From an actinobacterium SCGC AAA278-O22 (GTDB taxonomy: Bacteria; Actinomycetota; Actinomycetes; Nanopelagicales; Nanopelagicaceae): DNA of 64,000 bases. The position numbers and the translations under genes are program-made. This document shows positions 39,162 through 47,231 of this stretch, one piece after another; within the stretch, counting starts at the first letter, position 1; the number at the start of each line of letters is the position of its first letter. The stretch spans positions 52,253-116,252 of the forward strand of contig AQUA01000005.1 in the NCBI GenBank assembly GCA_000372185.1, read 5' to 3'. The notes under the pieces are model-generated. The model was not told the origin of the DNA, did no database searches, and saw only the letters and a program-made list of their open reading frames with translations.

Positions 39162-39490
39162 CTGTTGCTCCTAGCAAGGTGCGGCTTGTGCGACCTTCCC
39201 CGATCCACAACGACTACCAATTGCTAGTGAGTGCTCTATTTATACAACTTTCCTCTGACTTTGTGAATATGGGCCAAAATTGGCAGGTCTGACCAGTTAT
39301 TTGAGCGTGAAAATGGAATTGTGGAAATAGGCATACGCGTAGGTAGCAGGTACGCTTTTCCCTAGTCGGACGCTTTATCAGTACCCGTTGTTAGATTTAC
39401 TTCTTTACTCGGTATGGCTGAACGCAAGACGAAGACTGGAGTTTGAGGAATTCTCGAACTCCTACACATATCGAAGGAATAGTAAAAAAT
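39162..39490 (+). other. 329-nt upstream region of the cold-shock gene
   Basis: Largest gap without a coding gene in the window. It contains the leader hairpin at 39438-39462 and a weak ribosome site AAGGA at 39474-39478, 12 nt from the csp ATG. I searched for TTGNNN/TANNNT pairs and found none with good spacing, so the promoter is not placed. No tRNA or credible ORF; the csp frame is open upstream to 39443 but lacks a credible start. Confidence 0.5.
39438..39462 (+). promoter_or_regulatory. Leader hairpin of the cold-shock gene
   Basis: GGAGTTTGAG, loop GAATT, CTCGAACTCC: a 10-bp stem with one G-U pair. It ends 28 nt before the csp ATG and has no U tract, so it is not a terminator. It could control mRNA stability or translation with temperature, as the cspA leader does in E. 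coli. Confidence 0.55.
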
Positions 39491-39694
39491 ATGGCAACAG
39501 GCACAGTTAAGTGGTTCAACTCTGAAAAGGGTTTCGGTTTCATTGCAGTTGATGGTGGCGGACAAGATGTATTCGTTCACTACTCAGCAATTCAAGGAAA
39601 CGGTTACAAGTCCCTTGAAGAGGGTCAGTCAGTTTCATTCGAGGTCGTCCAGGGTCCAAAGGGTCCTCAGGCAGACGCAGTGAACGCTAACTAA
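39491..39694 (+). CDS. Cold-shock domain protein
   Basis: 67 residues, one CSD. RNP1 [10 protein letters not shown] and RNP2 VFVHYSAI bind single-stranded RNA/DNA; the end [13 protein letters not shown] is usual. RNA chaperone for translation and transcription at low temperature. Monocistronic, with a structured leader and a strong terminator, typical for abundant Csp proteins. Start at ATG 39491 ([10 protein letters not shown]). Confidence 0.97.
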   Translation: MATGTVKWFNSEKGFGFIAVDGGGQDVFVHYSAIQGNGYKSLEEGQSVSFEVVQGPKGPQADAVNAN

Positions 39695-39706
39695 TTTCAC
39701 TTACGA

Positions 39707-39747
39707 ATAAGGCCCGTCGAGAAATCGGCGGGCCTTATTTTTTATTT
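39707..39747 (+). terminator. Rho-independent terminator after csp
   Basis: ATAAGGCCCG (39707-39716) pairs perfectly with CGGGCCTTAT (39729-39738); the plus strand then reads TTTTTTATTT. The reverse reading also has A/T-rich flanks, so it may stop the M23 peptidase transcript as well. Confidence 0.9.
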
Positions 39748-40326
39748 CTTAGGCTCGGGAGGAATCTCTCCCACTTTTGCTTTCAGCGCAGCAACTGCCT
39801 TTGCAGGAGATAAATCTTTTCCATTCTTCCACGCATCTAAATACTTCCAAGGAAGAACTTCACCGCGTCGCACCCACCAAATATCTGCCGGCGTTGGCCA
39901 AGAAATTCCAAAATGTAGATGCGGATGTGTTCCACGCGCACTACCCGTAGCACCCACTGAACCTAAAAATTGACCAGCTTTGACCTCAACTCCAGGTTGA
40001 ATACTTATTGGGATTGAACGCAGATGTGAGCCGTAATAGCGGACTCCATCAACACCAATAATGGAGACATAGAGCCCGCCGCGATCAATACCAAGATTTG
40101 TTTTCCCGCTCCATAAGTCAGTGCGATTTACTTCATCGACAACTCCATCAATAGGAGCCACAAATCGACAGCCTGCCTTCGCCAAAATATCGGTTGCAGC
40201 GTAATCATGGTGGGCACGTGCATAGTTAACTTCGCAATTGGCAACGGGAAATACATATATCGGTGCAGCTTGAGCGGCTGAAACTGCAGTGAATAAAAGA
40301 GTGAGTACAAGAATTTTTCTCAACAT
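39742..40326 (-). CDS. Secreted M23 (LytM-type) metallopeptidase
   Basis: 194 residues. Signal peptide (LRKILVLTLLFTAVSAAQA, cleavage likely after AQA). LytM zinc motifs: HHDYAATD (HxxxD type), and HPHLHFG for the HxH pair. Members cut peptidoglycan cross-bridges or act as activators of other hydrolases; both zinc motifs are present, so enzyme activity is likely. ATG 40326 stands 7 nt behind a TAGGCT box. It is convergent with csp across the shared terminator. Confidence 0.9.
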   Translation of the reverse strand: MLRKILVLTLLFTAVSAAQAAPIYVFPVANCEVNYARAHHDYAATDILAKAGCRFVAPIDGVVDEVNRTDLWSGKTNLGIDRGGLYVSIIGVDGVRYYGSHLRSIPISIQPGVEVKAGQFLGSVGATGSARGTHPHLHFGISWPTPADIWWVRRGEVLPWKYLDAWKNGKDLSPAKAVAALKAKVGEIPPEPKK

Positions 40327-40333
40327 ATCTACA

Positions 40334-40339
40334 AGCCTA
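40334..40339 (-). promoter_or_regulatory. -10 box TAGGCT, leaderless start of the M23 peptidase
   Basis: TAGGCT, 7 nt, ATG 40326 on the minus strand; it overlaps the last codon of blh. Confidence 0.5.
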
Positions 40340-41305
40340 ACGAAGGTGCGATTTATTCTTGAGAGCGGCGCGGTCTAACTTTGCTGTGACCATCATGTGA
40401 GGGACAGTCAGAGCCCAAATCGTGACTAACGTCAGCCATAAGAATGAATCGCTCACATTGTTATGTGAGAAACCAGCAAGCAGCGCCACAAATATCAACG
40501 TTCCAATAAGTGCTGGAAGGCCCGGAATGACCGCGCTTCTAAAAGCTTGCCACGAATTTCCCGCTTCGTAGGCGGCGAGTGAACGAGGAAGGAGCGAACT
40601 CAATCGCGCGGTATGTCGCATCGCATGCCAGCAACCGAAGTAGACAGCGAATGCAACAAGTGGTGGAGCCACTGAGGCAAGTGCAGCCAAGAGCGCTACA
40701 TCAAGTAAATCCCGATATCGCTTCTTCGAAAGTAAGGTCATCGCAGAAAGCGTTGCAATGACAGCCACAGCAATCTGAAGTTCTGATGTATATCCATGGT
40801 GCCAATTGATTAATTCAGAATTTACTTTCTGAAGCGCATCCGTACTGCGGCTATTTACTAGCGGTATGACAACGGGAAGCGCGCCCGCTGCTGGTGCATA
40901 AGCCCAGATCGGTAAGTGTGACTGTATTCCTTTGAGCCGATTGAGCTCGGAGATAAATGCGCTATCTCCAATTCCAAAGTGGGTAGCGCTCATTATGACA
41001 ACGGCAATAAATCCCCAGACGTTCCATTGCAATATTGCCCAGATGGCAATGAGTGCAATCGCAACATAGATTGCTATAAAGATAGCCATCTTGAGTGGTT
41101 GCGCTTTCGGAAGAGTCACTAAGTGATCTAGCGCTCCATGGGGAATACCAATCGCTAACGCCACGACAGCCATTACAACCTGCCAGTTGAGCGAATCAAC
41201 TCCGAGCCACGATGAGAAGACAATAGAGAGTGCAATTGCAACTGCGACGATGGCGCTTGAGAAGGTGCGCACTCGTGAAAATGTCTTTAACTTTGCCATC
41301 TCCAT
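40337..41305 (-). CDS. blh: Brp/Blh beta-carotene 15,15'-dioxygenase (retinal synthesis)
   Basis: About 322 residues, polytopic membrane protein. It splits beta-carotene into two retinal molecules, the rhodopsin chromophore. Conserved iron-binding His motifs: GIPHGALDHL, SATHFGIGDS, and CWHAMRHTARL. Start taken at ATG 41305, which follows a TACTGT box by 7 nt; GTG 41314 would put the start inside that box. It is divergent from crtYc-crtYd, with about 50 bp between, so retinal and its precursor enzyme are likely switched on together. The rhodopsin itself and crtE/B/I are not in this window. Confidence 0.93.
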   Translation of the reverse strand: MEMAKLKTFSRVRTFSSAIVAVAIALSIVFSSWLGVDSLNWQVVMAVVALAIGIPHGALDHLVTLPKAQPLKMAIFIAIYVAIALIAIWAILQWNVWGFIAVVIMSATHFGIGDSAFISELNRLKGIQSHLPIWAYAPAAGALPVVIPLVNSRSTDALQKVNSELINWHHGYTSELQIAVAVIATLSAMTLLSKKRYRDLLDVALLAALASVAPPLVAFAVYFGCWHAMRHTARLSSLLPRSLAAYEAGNSWQAFRSAVIPGLPALIGTLIFVALLAGFSHNNVSDSFLWLTLVTIWALTVPHMMVTAKLDRAALKNKSHLR

Positions 41306-41312
41306 AACGGCC

Positions 41313-41318
41313 ACAGTA
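41313..41318 (-). promoter_or_regulatory. -10 box TACTGT, leaderless start of blh
   Basis: TACTGT, 7 nt, ATG 41305 on the minus strand, in the short divergent gap shared with crtYc. Confidence 0.45.
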
Positions 41319-41353
41319 GCAAGATTTAACGGTAACTATGCAAAAATGCGGGC

Positions 41354-41689
41354 ATGAAACATTGGTCCTACATGGGAATGCTTATCTTCACCCTGTGTGG
41401 ATCGGGCTGGCTTGAGATTGTTCTGAAGACTGGTGTGTTGCGTCGTCTGAAGCGCGCAGCGCTCAGCATTTTGCCCATCAGTATCTTTTTCCTCATCTGG
41501 GATGCATATGCGATTGCGAAGGGTCATTGGTTCTTCGACCGCCAACAAATGCTCGGAATCATCGGGCCATTTAACATTCCCCTTGAGGAGTACCTCTTCT
41601 TCATCGTGGTGCCTCTTGCTGCAATTCTGACAATTGAAGGCGTCACAACTGTCAAACCTCATTGGCGCAAAGGTGAATTCGGCGAATGA
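41354..41689 (+). CDS. crtYc: Lycopene cyclase subunit CrtYc
   Basis: 111 residues, three hydrophobic helices. One half of the heterodimeric lycopene cyclase of actinobacteria, which closes the rings of lycopene. Signature: WDAYAIAKGHWFFDRQQMLG and the conserved NIPLEEYLFF. It overlaps crtYd by 4 nt. Start ATG 41354 has no ribosome site; TAACTAT at 41333-41339 is the only box-like sequence upstream. Paired with blh, the likely product is beta-carotene as the retinal precursor. Confidence 0.92.
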   Translation: MKHWSYMGMLIFTLCGSGWLEIVLKTGVLRRLKRAALSILPISIFFLIWDAYAIAKGHWFFDRQQMLGIIGPFNIPLEEYLFFIVVPLAAILTIEGVTTVKPHWRKGEFGE

Positions 41690-41991
41690 TTTACTCAGAT
41701 ATTGCTATCGCAGCTTTTGGAATCTCCGTCATGGTCGATCTCTTTATTTTCAAAAATTCGATGTTAACGCGCGCTGCATTTTGGACTTCATACGCCATCA
41801 TCTTGCCATTTCAATTGCTCACCAATTGGTGGCTGACATCGCGCAATATCGTGATGTATAACCCCGATGCGATTATCGGGGTGCGCATCTGTTCTGCACC
41901 CGTAGAAGATCTGCTCTTCGGATTCGCACTCGTCTTAAGCGTGATGGGAATGTGGGAGTTCTGGGGTCGCAGAGGGCTGCAAAGACACTAA
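41686..41991 (+). CDS. crtYd: Lycopene cyclase subunit CrtYd
   Basis: 101 residues, three hydrophobic helices. Second half of the lycopene cyclase, with SAPVEDLLFGFALVL (the PxEDxxF motif) near the C-terminus. Translation is coupled to crtYc by ATGA. Its stop is 2 nt from the stop of the opposing alpha-galactosidase gene. Confidence 0.92.
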   Translation: MIYSDIAIAAFGISVMVDLFIFKNSMLTRAAFWTSYAIILPFQLLTNWWLTSRNIVMYNPDAIIGVRICSAPVEDLLFGFALVLSVMGMWEFWGRRGLQRH

Positions 41992-41993
41992 AA

Positions 41994-44102
41994 TCACAAC
42001 GCTGTAAAGTGAAACAACAAACCTGACTCTGGTTTAAGTACAGGAAGTTGAATTCCTACATGGGCTAGTTGATCACCATTCAATGTGAGTGATGGCCACC
42101 ATCCAGGGGCACGCTTCTGGGTAAATTCTTGTGCGCTCAACTCTTCAATAACTCTGACTTGGTAGACAGTTTCTTTATCAAGACCATCGAATGTAGTGAC
42201 AAGTGGTCCGAAGTTATCGAGTGAAGTTAGCTGCATATAGGTAAAGAGCGCTTCTTTTTTATCGAGTGAGACAGTTCCGTATAGTTGTGCATTTCCTACA
42301 ATTTCATCACTGCGCACTACTGTTCCAGAATGCAATAAATCACGATACTTCTTATAGAAAGCCACAAAGGCTTTGAGCGTCTGAGTCTCTTCTTCATCTG
42401 CTTCGCTGATATCCCATTCAATGCCAGCATGACCGAAGAGAGCATTAAGAGCGCGGAAAGAGATTGAATGTGTTCGGTGCATCTGATGGCCCACAGTTGG
42501 ACCAATATGAGTACCTAAATACTCTGGCGGAATAACAAGACCAGTCCACCGTTGAATCTGTTGGCGCTCGAGTGGATCGTTCTGATCTGATGTCCAGAAA
42601 CGATCCGCATGCTCAATCATCCCAAGATCGATGCGACCTCCTCCGGATGCGCATGATTCAATTTCAAGTCCGGGATGTCGTTTTTTGAGTTCATCAAAGA
42701 TTCGATAAATGGCTTCAGTCTGCTTGCGCACTACTGGTCGGCCATCAGAGATGGGATCAGTTAGATGGCGATTGTGATCCCATTTGATGTAAGCAATGTT
42801 GTGAGCGGTAAGAATTGCATCCACTTGGTTGAGCACATGGTTATATGCGCCCTCTTTAGTCAGATCGAGCACTTGCTGCCAACGTCCTTCGATAGGAAGG
42901 CGTCCTGGTTCCTGCAAGATCCAATCTGGATGTGCACGATATAAATCAGAGTCACGATTGACCATCTCGCCCTCAAACCAGAGGCCGAATTCGATGCCTT
43001 TATCGTTGATGTATTTGATGATTGGGTTAAGACCATTAGGCCAAGCATCTTTCGAAACAACCCAGTCACCTAAACCAGATTTATCGTTGCGGCGAGAACC
43101 AAACCATCCATCATCTAAAACAAGGCGCTCCACTCCAATTTCAGCAGCCTTATCAACAATCTTTCGAATGCCATCTTCGTTGTGATTGAAGTAGACCGCT
43201 TCCCACATATTTAAGGTCAGAGGTCGTGGGCGCACCTTTGTAATGTGATGTGGGCGTGAGCGAATCCAGGAGTAATGATTATTGGTGAGGCCATCGAGCC
43301 CCCGATCGCTAAAGGTGGCAACTGCGCGAGGTGCAACATAACTCTCGCCCTTCTTGAGTATTACTTCGCCAGGCAAAAGGTACTCACCTGCACCAATAGA
43401 TGTATGTCCATCTATCAGCCGCTCAACATGGTGAATATTGTTTCCAGACCATGCCATTGCAAGTGACCACGCTTCACCGTGGCGGAAACCTGTTGCATGG
43501 TTGAGTGCTACTTGAGTAATTGTGTAATCGTGGCCAGAGCGTCCTTCAAATCCTTCACGTGTGATGAGTCCGTAATCAATCGAGCGACGTTGGGGCTGGC
43601 GCTCTTTGGTCCAATGGCCATAGAAGTCGAGTACTTCATCGGTCTGTTCTTGAAGTGGCAACCAATAAAGGAAGTGCTCAAGGAAGTAATCACCTTCAGA
43701 AGTGTTTGTGACCTTTGCATCCATCAACAGAATATCGGATGGAGTAAGAGTGTATGTCATCTCAATTTCAAGTCCAGCGATGGCATCTACAAATACCGCT
43801 ACTATTGATTGATCTTTCTGCGTTGCACTCTTTACCGTAAAGGAATGTGAGGAACCGACTCCCCCGCGATGTCCTCGAAGTGCTGGATGACCAATCCATC
43901 CACGCGAATGTTCGCGAAGAATGAGATTGCTTGAAGAAACATCTAGTCCTCCATGGAATGCAGGTTTTGTCAGCGCAGCGCGAATCGCTTCTGCAGACTT
44001 TTCGTTGATTGCACCTAGCTTTTTGCCCCAATACAAAACTGCTAAAGAATCGCCATCGTGCTCGAATATGATTGAGGAGCGTGACTGGCTGAGATGAATC
44101 AT
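41994..44102 (-). CDS. Alpha-galactosidase (GH36)
   Basis: 702 residues, cytosolic (no signal peptide). Releases galactose from melibiose, raffinose or galactosyl-glycerol. Nucleophile Asp in AYIKWDHNRHLTDP; acid/base Asp in WTSDQNDPLERQQIQ; also LVLDDGWFGSRR and ESCASGGGRIDLGM of the family, with the N-terminal beta-supersandwich domain. With galT-galK 15 kb away it gives a complete route from galactosides to glucose-1-phosphate. Galactosylglycerol from algal lipids is a likely natural substrate, by inference only. Confidence 0.95.
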   Translation of the reverse strand: MIHLSQSRSSIIFEHDGDSLAVLYWGKKLGAINEKSAEAIRAALTKPAFHGGLDVSSSNLILREHSRGWIGHPALRGHRGGVGSSHSFTVKSATQKDQSIVAVFVDAIAGLEIEMTYTLTPSDILLMDAKVTNTSEGDYFLEHFLYWLPLQEQTDEVLDFYGHWTKERQPQRRSIDYGLITREGFEGRSGHDYTITQVALNHATGFRHGEAWSLAMAWSGNNIHHVERLIDGHTSIGAGEYLLPGEVILKKGESYVAPRAVATFSDRGLDGLTNNHYSWIRSRPHHITKVRPRPLTLNMWEAVYFNHNEDGIRKIVDKAAEIGVERLVLDDGWFGSRRNDKSGLGDWVVSKDAWPNGLNPIIKYINDKGIEFGLWFEGEMVNRDSDLYRAHPDWILQEPGRLPIEGRWQQVLDLTKEGAYNHVLNQVDAILTAHNIAYIKWDHNRHLTDPISDGRPVVRKQTEAIYRIFDELKKRHPGLEIESCASGGGRIDLGMIEHADRFWTSDQNDPLERQQIQRWTGLVIPPEYLGTHIGPTVGHQMHRTHSISFRALNALFGHAGIEWDISEADEEETQTLKAFVAFYKKYRDLLHSGTVVRSDEIVGNAQLYGTVSLDKKEALFTYMQLTSLDNFGPLVTTFDGLDKETVYQVRVIEELSAQEFTQKRAPGWWPSLTLNGDQLAHVGIQLPVLKPESGLLFHFTAL

Positions 44103-44105
44103 GGC

Positions 44106-44133
44106 TTAATCCTAATGAGCAACCCCGTAAGAT
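44106..44133 (+). promoter_or_regulatory. Possible tRNA-Met promoter
   Basis: TTAATC (44106-44111), 16 nt, TAAGAT (44128-44133), about 10 nt before the tRNA 5' end. It overlaps the alpha-galactosidase promoter on the other strand. Confidence 0.35.
44109..44114 (-). promoter_or_regulatory. -10 box TAGGAT, leaderless start of the alpha-galactosidase
   Basis: TAGGAT, 6 nt, ATG 44102 on the minus strand; no ribosome site. Confidence 0.5.
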
Positions 44134-44143
44134 TGACCAGGAC

Positions 44144-44217
44144 GAGGCGGTAGCTCAGTTGGTTAGAGCCCCGAACTCATAATTCGGTCGTCGTCGGTTC
44201 GAGCCCGACCCGCCTCA
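44144..44217 (+). tRNA. tRNA-Met (anticodon CAT), elongator type
   Basis: 74-nt cloverleaf: acceptor GAGGCGG/CCGCCTC plus A, D-arm TAGCTCAGTTGG, anticodon stem CCGAA/TTCGG around loop CTCATAA (CAT), T-arm GGTTCGAGCCC. The anticodon loop CTCATAA and paired first base point to elongator Met rather than initiator; a CAT-bearing tRNA-Ile2 is less likely but cannot be fully excluded. Confidence 0.9.
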
Positions 44218-44227
44218 CATATTTTCA

Positions 44228-44241
44228 CCCTTTCAGAAGGG
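44228..44241 (+). terminator. Weak hairpin after tRNA-Met
   Basis: CCCTT (44228-44232), loop TCAG, AAGGG (44237-44241), followed by only a weakly T-rich stretch. It may end the tRNA transcript. Confidence 0.3.
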
Positions 44242-44256
44242 GATTCATTCACTGAT

Positions 44257-44262
44257 TACCTT
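44257..44262 (+). promoter_or_regulatory. -10 box TACCTT, leaderless start of ppk1
   Basis: TACCTT, 6 nt, ATG 44269; no ribosome site. Confidence 0.5.
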
Positions 44263-44268
44263 TTATTC

Positions 44269-46356
44269 ATGTCTGTGCGCCAAACTATTCCCGTGAAGGA
44301 ACTCCCCGCCAACTATCAAGATCGCGAGCTCACATGGCTTGATTTTGATACCCGCGTGCTCGAACTCACCGAAGATCCAACAATTCCGCTTTTGGAACGA
44401 ATCCGCTTCCTCTCAATCTTCTCATCGAATCTTGATGAATTCTTCATGGTGCGCGTTGCCTCTCTCAAGGCAAAGATTGAACGAGGAAGCACCACAGTTA
44501 ATTCTGCAGGATATACGCCAAAGCAACTTCTCAAACTCGTTCTCAATCGAACACAAGAGTTGGTTAACATACAAGCCGATCGTTTTCGCGATGTCATCAT
44601 TCCTGAACTTCGCGCCGAAGGAATTGAATTTGTAAAAATTGAAAATCTCACTGATGATGAACGATCCCATCTCAAGGATTACTACAACAAGCGAATCTTT
44701 CCTGTACTTACTCCACTCGTAGTCGACCCATCCCACCCATTCCCATATATCTCTGGTCTTTCACTTAACATTGGCGTCAATATCGAATCTAGTGATGATC
44801 ATGACATCAGCTTTGCTCGAGTTAAAGTTCCTTCTAACCTTCCACGCTTCATTCGCACATCTGATACATCAAAATTTAGATTTGTACTGATTGACGAACT
44901 TATTGCCGAGCATCTCTCTGAACTTTTTCCAGGTGTCACCCTCAAAGATCATTTCTTCTTCCGCGTCACCCGAAATCAGGATCTCGACCTTGATGAGGAT
45001 GAAACAGATGACATTCTCGAAACGATGGAGAAGGAGCTCACCCGCCGACGCTTTGGCCCACCGGTTCGCCTCGAAGTGGATAAGGTGATTCAAGCTGATG
45101 TGCTCAATGAATTGATGGATGAGCTTCAGATTGAACCTCACGACGTTATTAAGTACGACTCACCTCTTGATCTTCGTAGCCTCAATCAGATTGCCGACCT
45201 CGATTTTCCGCATTTGAAGTACAAGCCATTTAGAAGCGAGACTGCCCCTGAACTTCGCGATGTTGATTCCGAAAACACTGAATCATTCTTCGCAGCAGTC
45301 AGAAAGGGCGAAATTCTTCTCCATCACCCTTACCAATCTTTCACCTCATCTGTCGTTCAATTTCTTGAGAACGCAGCGCAAGATCCTCATGTACTAGCGA
45401 TAAAACAGACGCTCTATCGCACATCCGGTGATTCACCGATTGTCGAAGCGTTGATTGAGGCTGCCGAAGCAGGCAAACAAGTGTTGGCAGTGATTGAAAT
45501 TCGCGCACGATTTGATGAGATGGCAAATGTCCGATGGGCGCGAAAGCTAGAAGAAGTTGGCGTGCACGTTGTCTATGGATTGATGGGGCTGAAGACTCAC
45601 GCCAAGTTATCTCTTGTAGTTCGCGAAGAGGGCGATGTTCTCCGCCGTTACTGCCACGTTGGAACCGGAAATTACAATCCAAAGACCGCGCGTTTCTATG
45701 ACGATCTCGGAATTCTGAGCTCAGACCCTGTTCTAGGCGAGGATCTTTCTCGACTCTTTAATGAACTATCAGGTTATTCAGCAAAACATGATTACTCACG
45801 AATTCTTGTAGCGCCACATAGTCTACGTAAAGGACTCATATCGCGTATTAAACGTGAGACTCGAAATCACCTTGATGGCAAACCTTCCTGGATTCGCCTC
45901 AAACTCAACTCGCTACTTGATGAGGAAATAATCGACAGTCTCTATGAAGCCGCAGATGCTGGGGTAAAGATTGAAATTGTCGTTCGCGGAATTTGTTCAA
46001 TACAACTTAACAACCAGGCGCGTCGTGAAAATATAAAGATCCGCTCAATTCTGGGCCGATTCCTCGAGCACTCTCGTATTTACTATTTCCGTAATGATGG
46101 TGCTGAAGAATATTTCATAGGTAGCGCAGACATTATGCATCGAAATTTGGATCGTCGAGTTGAGGCGCTAGTACGCATTGAGTCTGAAAAGCATAAAGAG
46201 ACACTCAAATCTATATTGGATGACTCGGTCTCAGATTTATATTCAACCTGGACTTTGGGCTCGGATAATCAATGGGTTCGAAAAATTAAAGATAATGAAG
46301 GTAAGTACTTGGTCAATTTCCAAGATCATTTCATCGAGAAATTTAATCGCCTGTGA
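44269..46356 (+). CDS. ppk1: Polyphosphate kinase 1
   Basis: 695 residues. Polymerises phosphate from ATP into polyphosphate, reversibly. N-terminal FLSIFSSNLDEFFMVRVASL; catalytic His in LKTHAKLSLVVRE (the autophosphorylated residue); YCHVGTGNYNPKTARFYDDLG; second conserved region SADIMHRNLDRRVEAL. Its stop overlaps the start of the Nudix gene (GTGA). The ppk1-mutT1 pair is also adjacent in mycobacteria. Confidence 0.97.
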   Translation: MSVRQTIPVKELPANYQDRELTWLDFDTRVLELTEDPTIPLLERIRFLSIFSSNLDEFFMVRVASLKAKIERGSTTVNSAGYTPKQLLKLVLNRTQELVNIQADRFRDVIIPELRAEGIEFVKIENLTDDERSHLKDYYNKRIFPVLTPLVVDPSHPFPYISGLSLNIGVNIESSDDHDISFARVKVPSNLPRFIRTSDTSKFRFVLIDELIAEHLSELFPGVTLKDHFFFRVTRNQDLDLDEDETDDILETMEKELTRRRFGPPVRLEVDKVIQADVLNELMDELQIEPHDVIKYDSPLDLRSLNQIADLDFPHLKYKPFRSETAPELRDVDSENTESFFAAVRKGEILLHHPYQSFTSSVVQFLENAAQDPHVLAIKQTLYRTSGDSPIVEALIEAAEAGKQVLAVIEIRARFDEMANVRWARKLEEVGVHVVYGLMGLKTHAKLSLVVREEGDVLRRYCHVGTGNYNPKTARFYDDLGILSSDPVLGEDLSRLFNELSGYSAKHDYSRILVAPHSLRKGLISRIKRETRNHLDGKPSWIRLKLNSLLDEEIIDSLYEAADAGVKIEIVVRGICSIQLNNQARRENIKIRSILGRFLEHSRIYYFRNDGAEEYFIGSADIMHRNLDRRVEALVRIESEKHKETLKSILDDSVSDLYSTWTLGSDNQWVRKIKDNEGKYLVNFQDHFIEKFNRL

Positions 46357-47231
46357 TTAGAGCCGCAGGCGCTTTACTTTGGCGAGAGACTGCTGATCTG
46401 ACGATCGAGATAGCTCTCATCCATCGTCCGCGATATGACGATTGGACGTTGCCTAAAGGAAAGATTGAAGAAGGTGAAACAGCTCTTCAATGCGCATATC
46501 GCGAACTCATCGAAGAGACGGGTATCAAAGCCTCATTTACCCGCCAGCTTGGATCCGTGGAATATGAAGAGAGCGAACAACGCAAGCGCGTCATTTTCTG
46601 GGCTGCTCGATGTGCACTGGATACCGGAAACTTCACAGCCAATGAAGAAGTAGATCAACTCACGTGGCTTGCTCCAGAGGATGCGCTTGCTCAAGCTACC
46701 CATGAATCTGATCGTCAGATGATTGAGAATTTTTTAAGCCAGGAGCAACATACCGATACGCTCATCATTCTTCGACATACCAAAGCGCTTGAACGTGGTG
46801 ATTGGGATGAAGAAGACTCAGAGCGAACACTTAACGAAGTTGGGTTTGATCAAGCACAACTCTTGATCAAGCATCTAGAACCTTTTGCATTAGATGAAAT
46901 TTACACATCAGATTATGTGCGATGCGTTCAGACTGTAACGCCATTGGCGCATTCACGAGGAATAGCAATTACTCAAGTGCCAAGCCTCAATGAGCGCACT
47001 TTTGAAGAAGATCCGCTTCGATCAGTGGCCTTTGCGAATGCTCTGAAACAAGATGAAAAGAACATTTTAATATGTAGCCACAATCCAGTAATTCCTACTA
47101 TGTTGCGCGGAATTCTCAACACAAAGTTGAAAAACAAAGATCTGATCAAACTCGAACCTGGTGATGCATGGATTGTGCATCGCGTCCGCGGAGAAATTGT
47201 TGGTCTAGATTACCTAAGTATCGGTAATTAA
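46353..47231 (+). CDS. Nudix hydrolase fused to histidine phosphatase (MutT1-like)
   Basis: 292 residues, two domains. Residues ~1-125: Nudix, with box GKIEEGETALQCAYRELIEETG (the GX5EX7REUXEE pattern at about 30-52). Residues ~130-290: SixA-like histidine phosphatase, RHTKALERGDWDE and CSHNPVIPTML for the two catalytic His. The same fusion next to ppk1 is MutT1 of mycobacteria, which degrades oxidised GTP and diadenosine polyphosphates; RHT replaces the usual RHG. GTG start overlaps the ppk1 stop by 4 nt; the stop overlaps ppx's stop by 4 nt. Confidence 0.93.
   Translation: MIRAAGALLWRETADLTIEIALIHRPRYDDWTLPKGKIEEGETALQCAYRELIEETGIKASFTRQLGSVEYEESEQRKRVIFWAARCALDTGNFTANEEVDQLTWLAPEDALAQATHESDRQMIENFLSQEQHTDTLIILRHTKALERGDWDEEDSERTLNEVGFDQAQLLIKHLEPFALDEIYTSDYVRCVQTVTPLAHSRGIAITQVPSLNERTFEEDPLRSVAFANALKQDEKNILICSHNPVIPTMLRGILNTKLKNKDLIKLEPGDAWIVHRVRGEIVGLDYLSIGN

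Noticed and set aside
39443..39490. In-frame upstream extension of the cold-shock protein from TTG 39443
   Set aside because: It would run through the leader hairpin; the family N-terminus is [10 protein letters not shown] at 39491.
43479..43808. Open frames on the plus strand inside the alpha-galactosidase gene
   Set aside because: No family features or ribosome sites; the opposite strand encodes a complete GH36 enzyme.
46353..47231. Two separate genes wrongly joined (Nudix and phosphatase)
   Set aside because: One continuous frame without internal start or ribosome site, and the same fusion (MutT1) is known next to ppk1 in mycobacteria.
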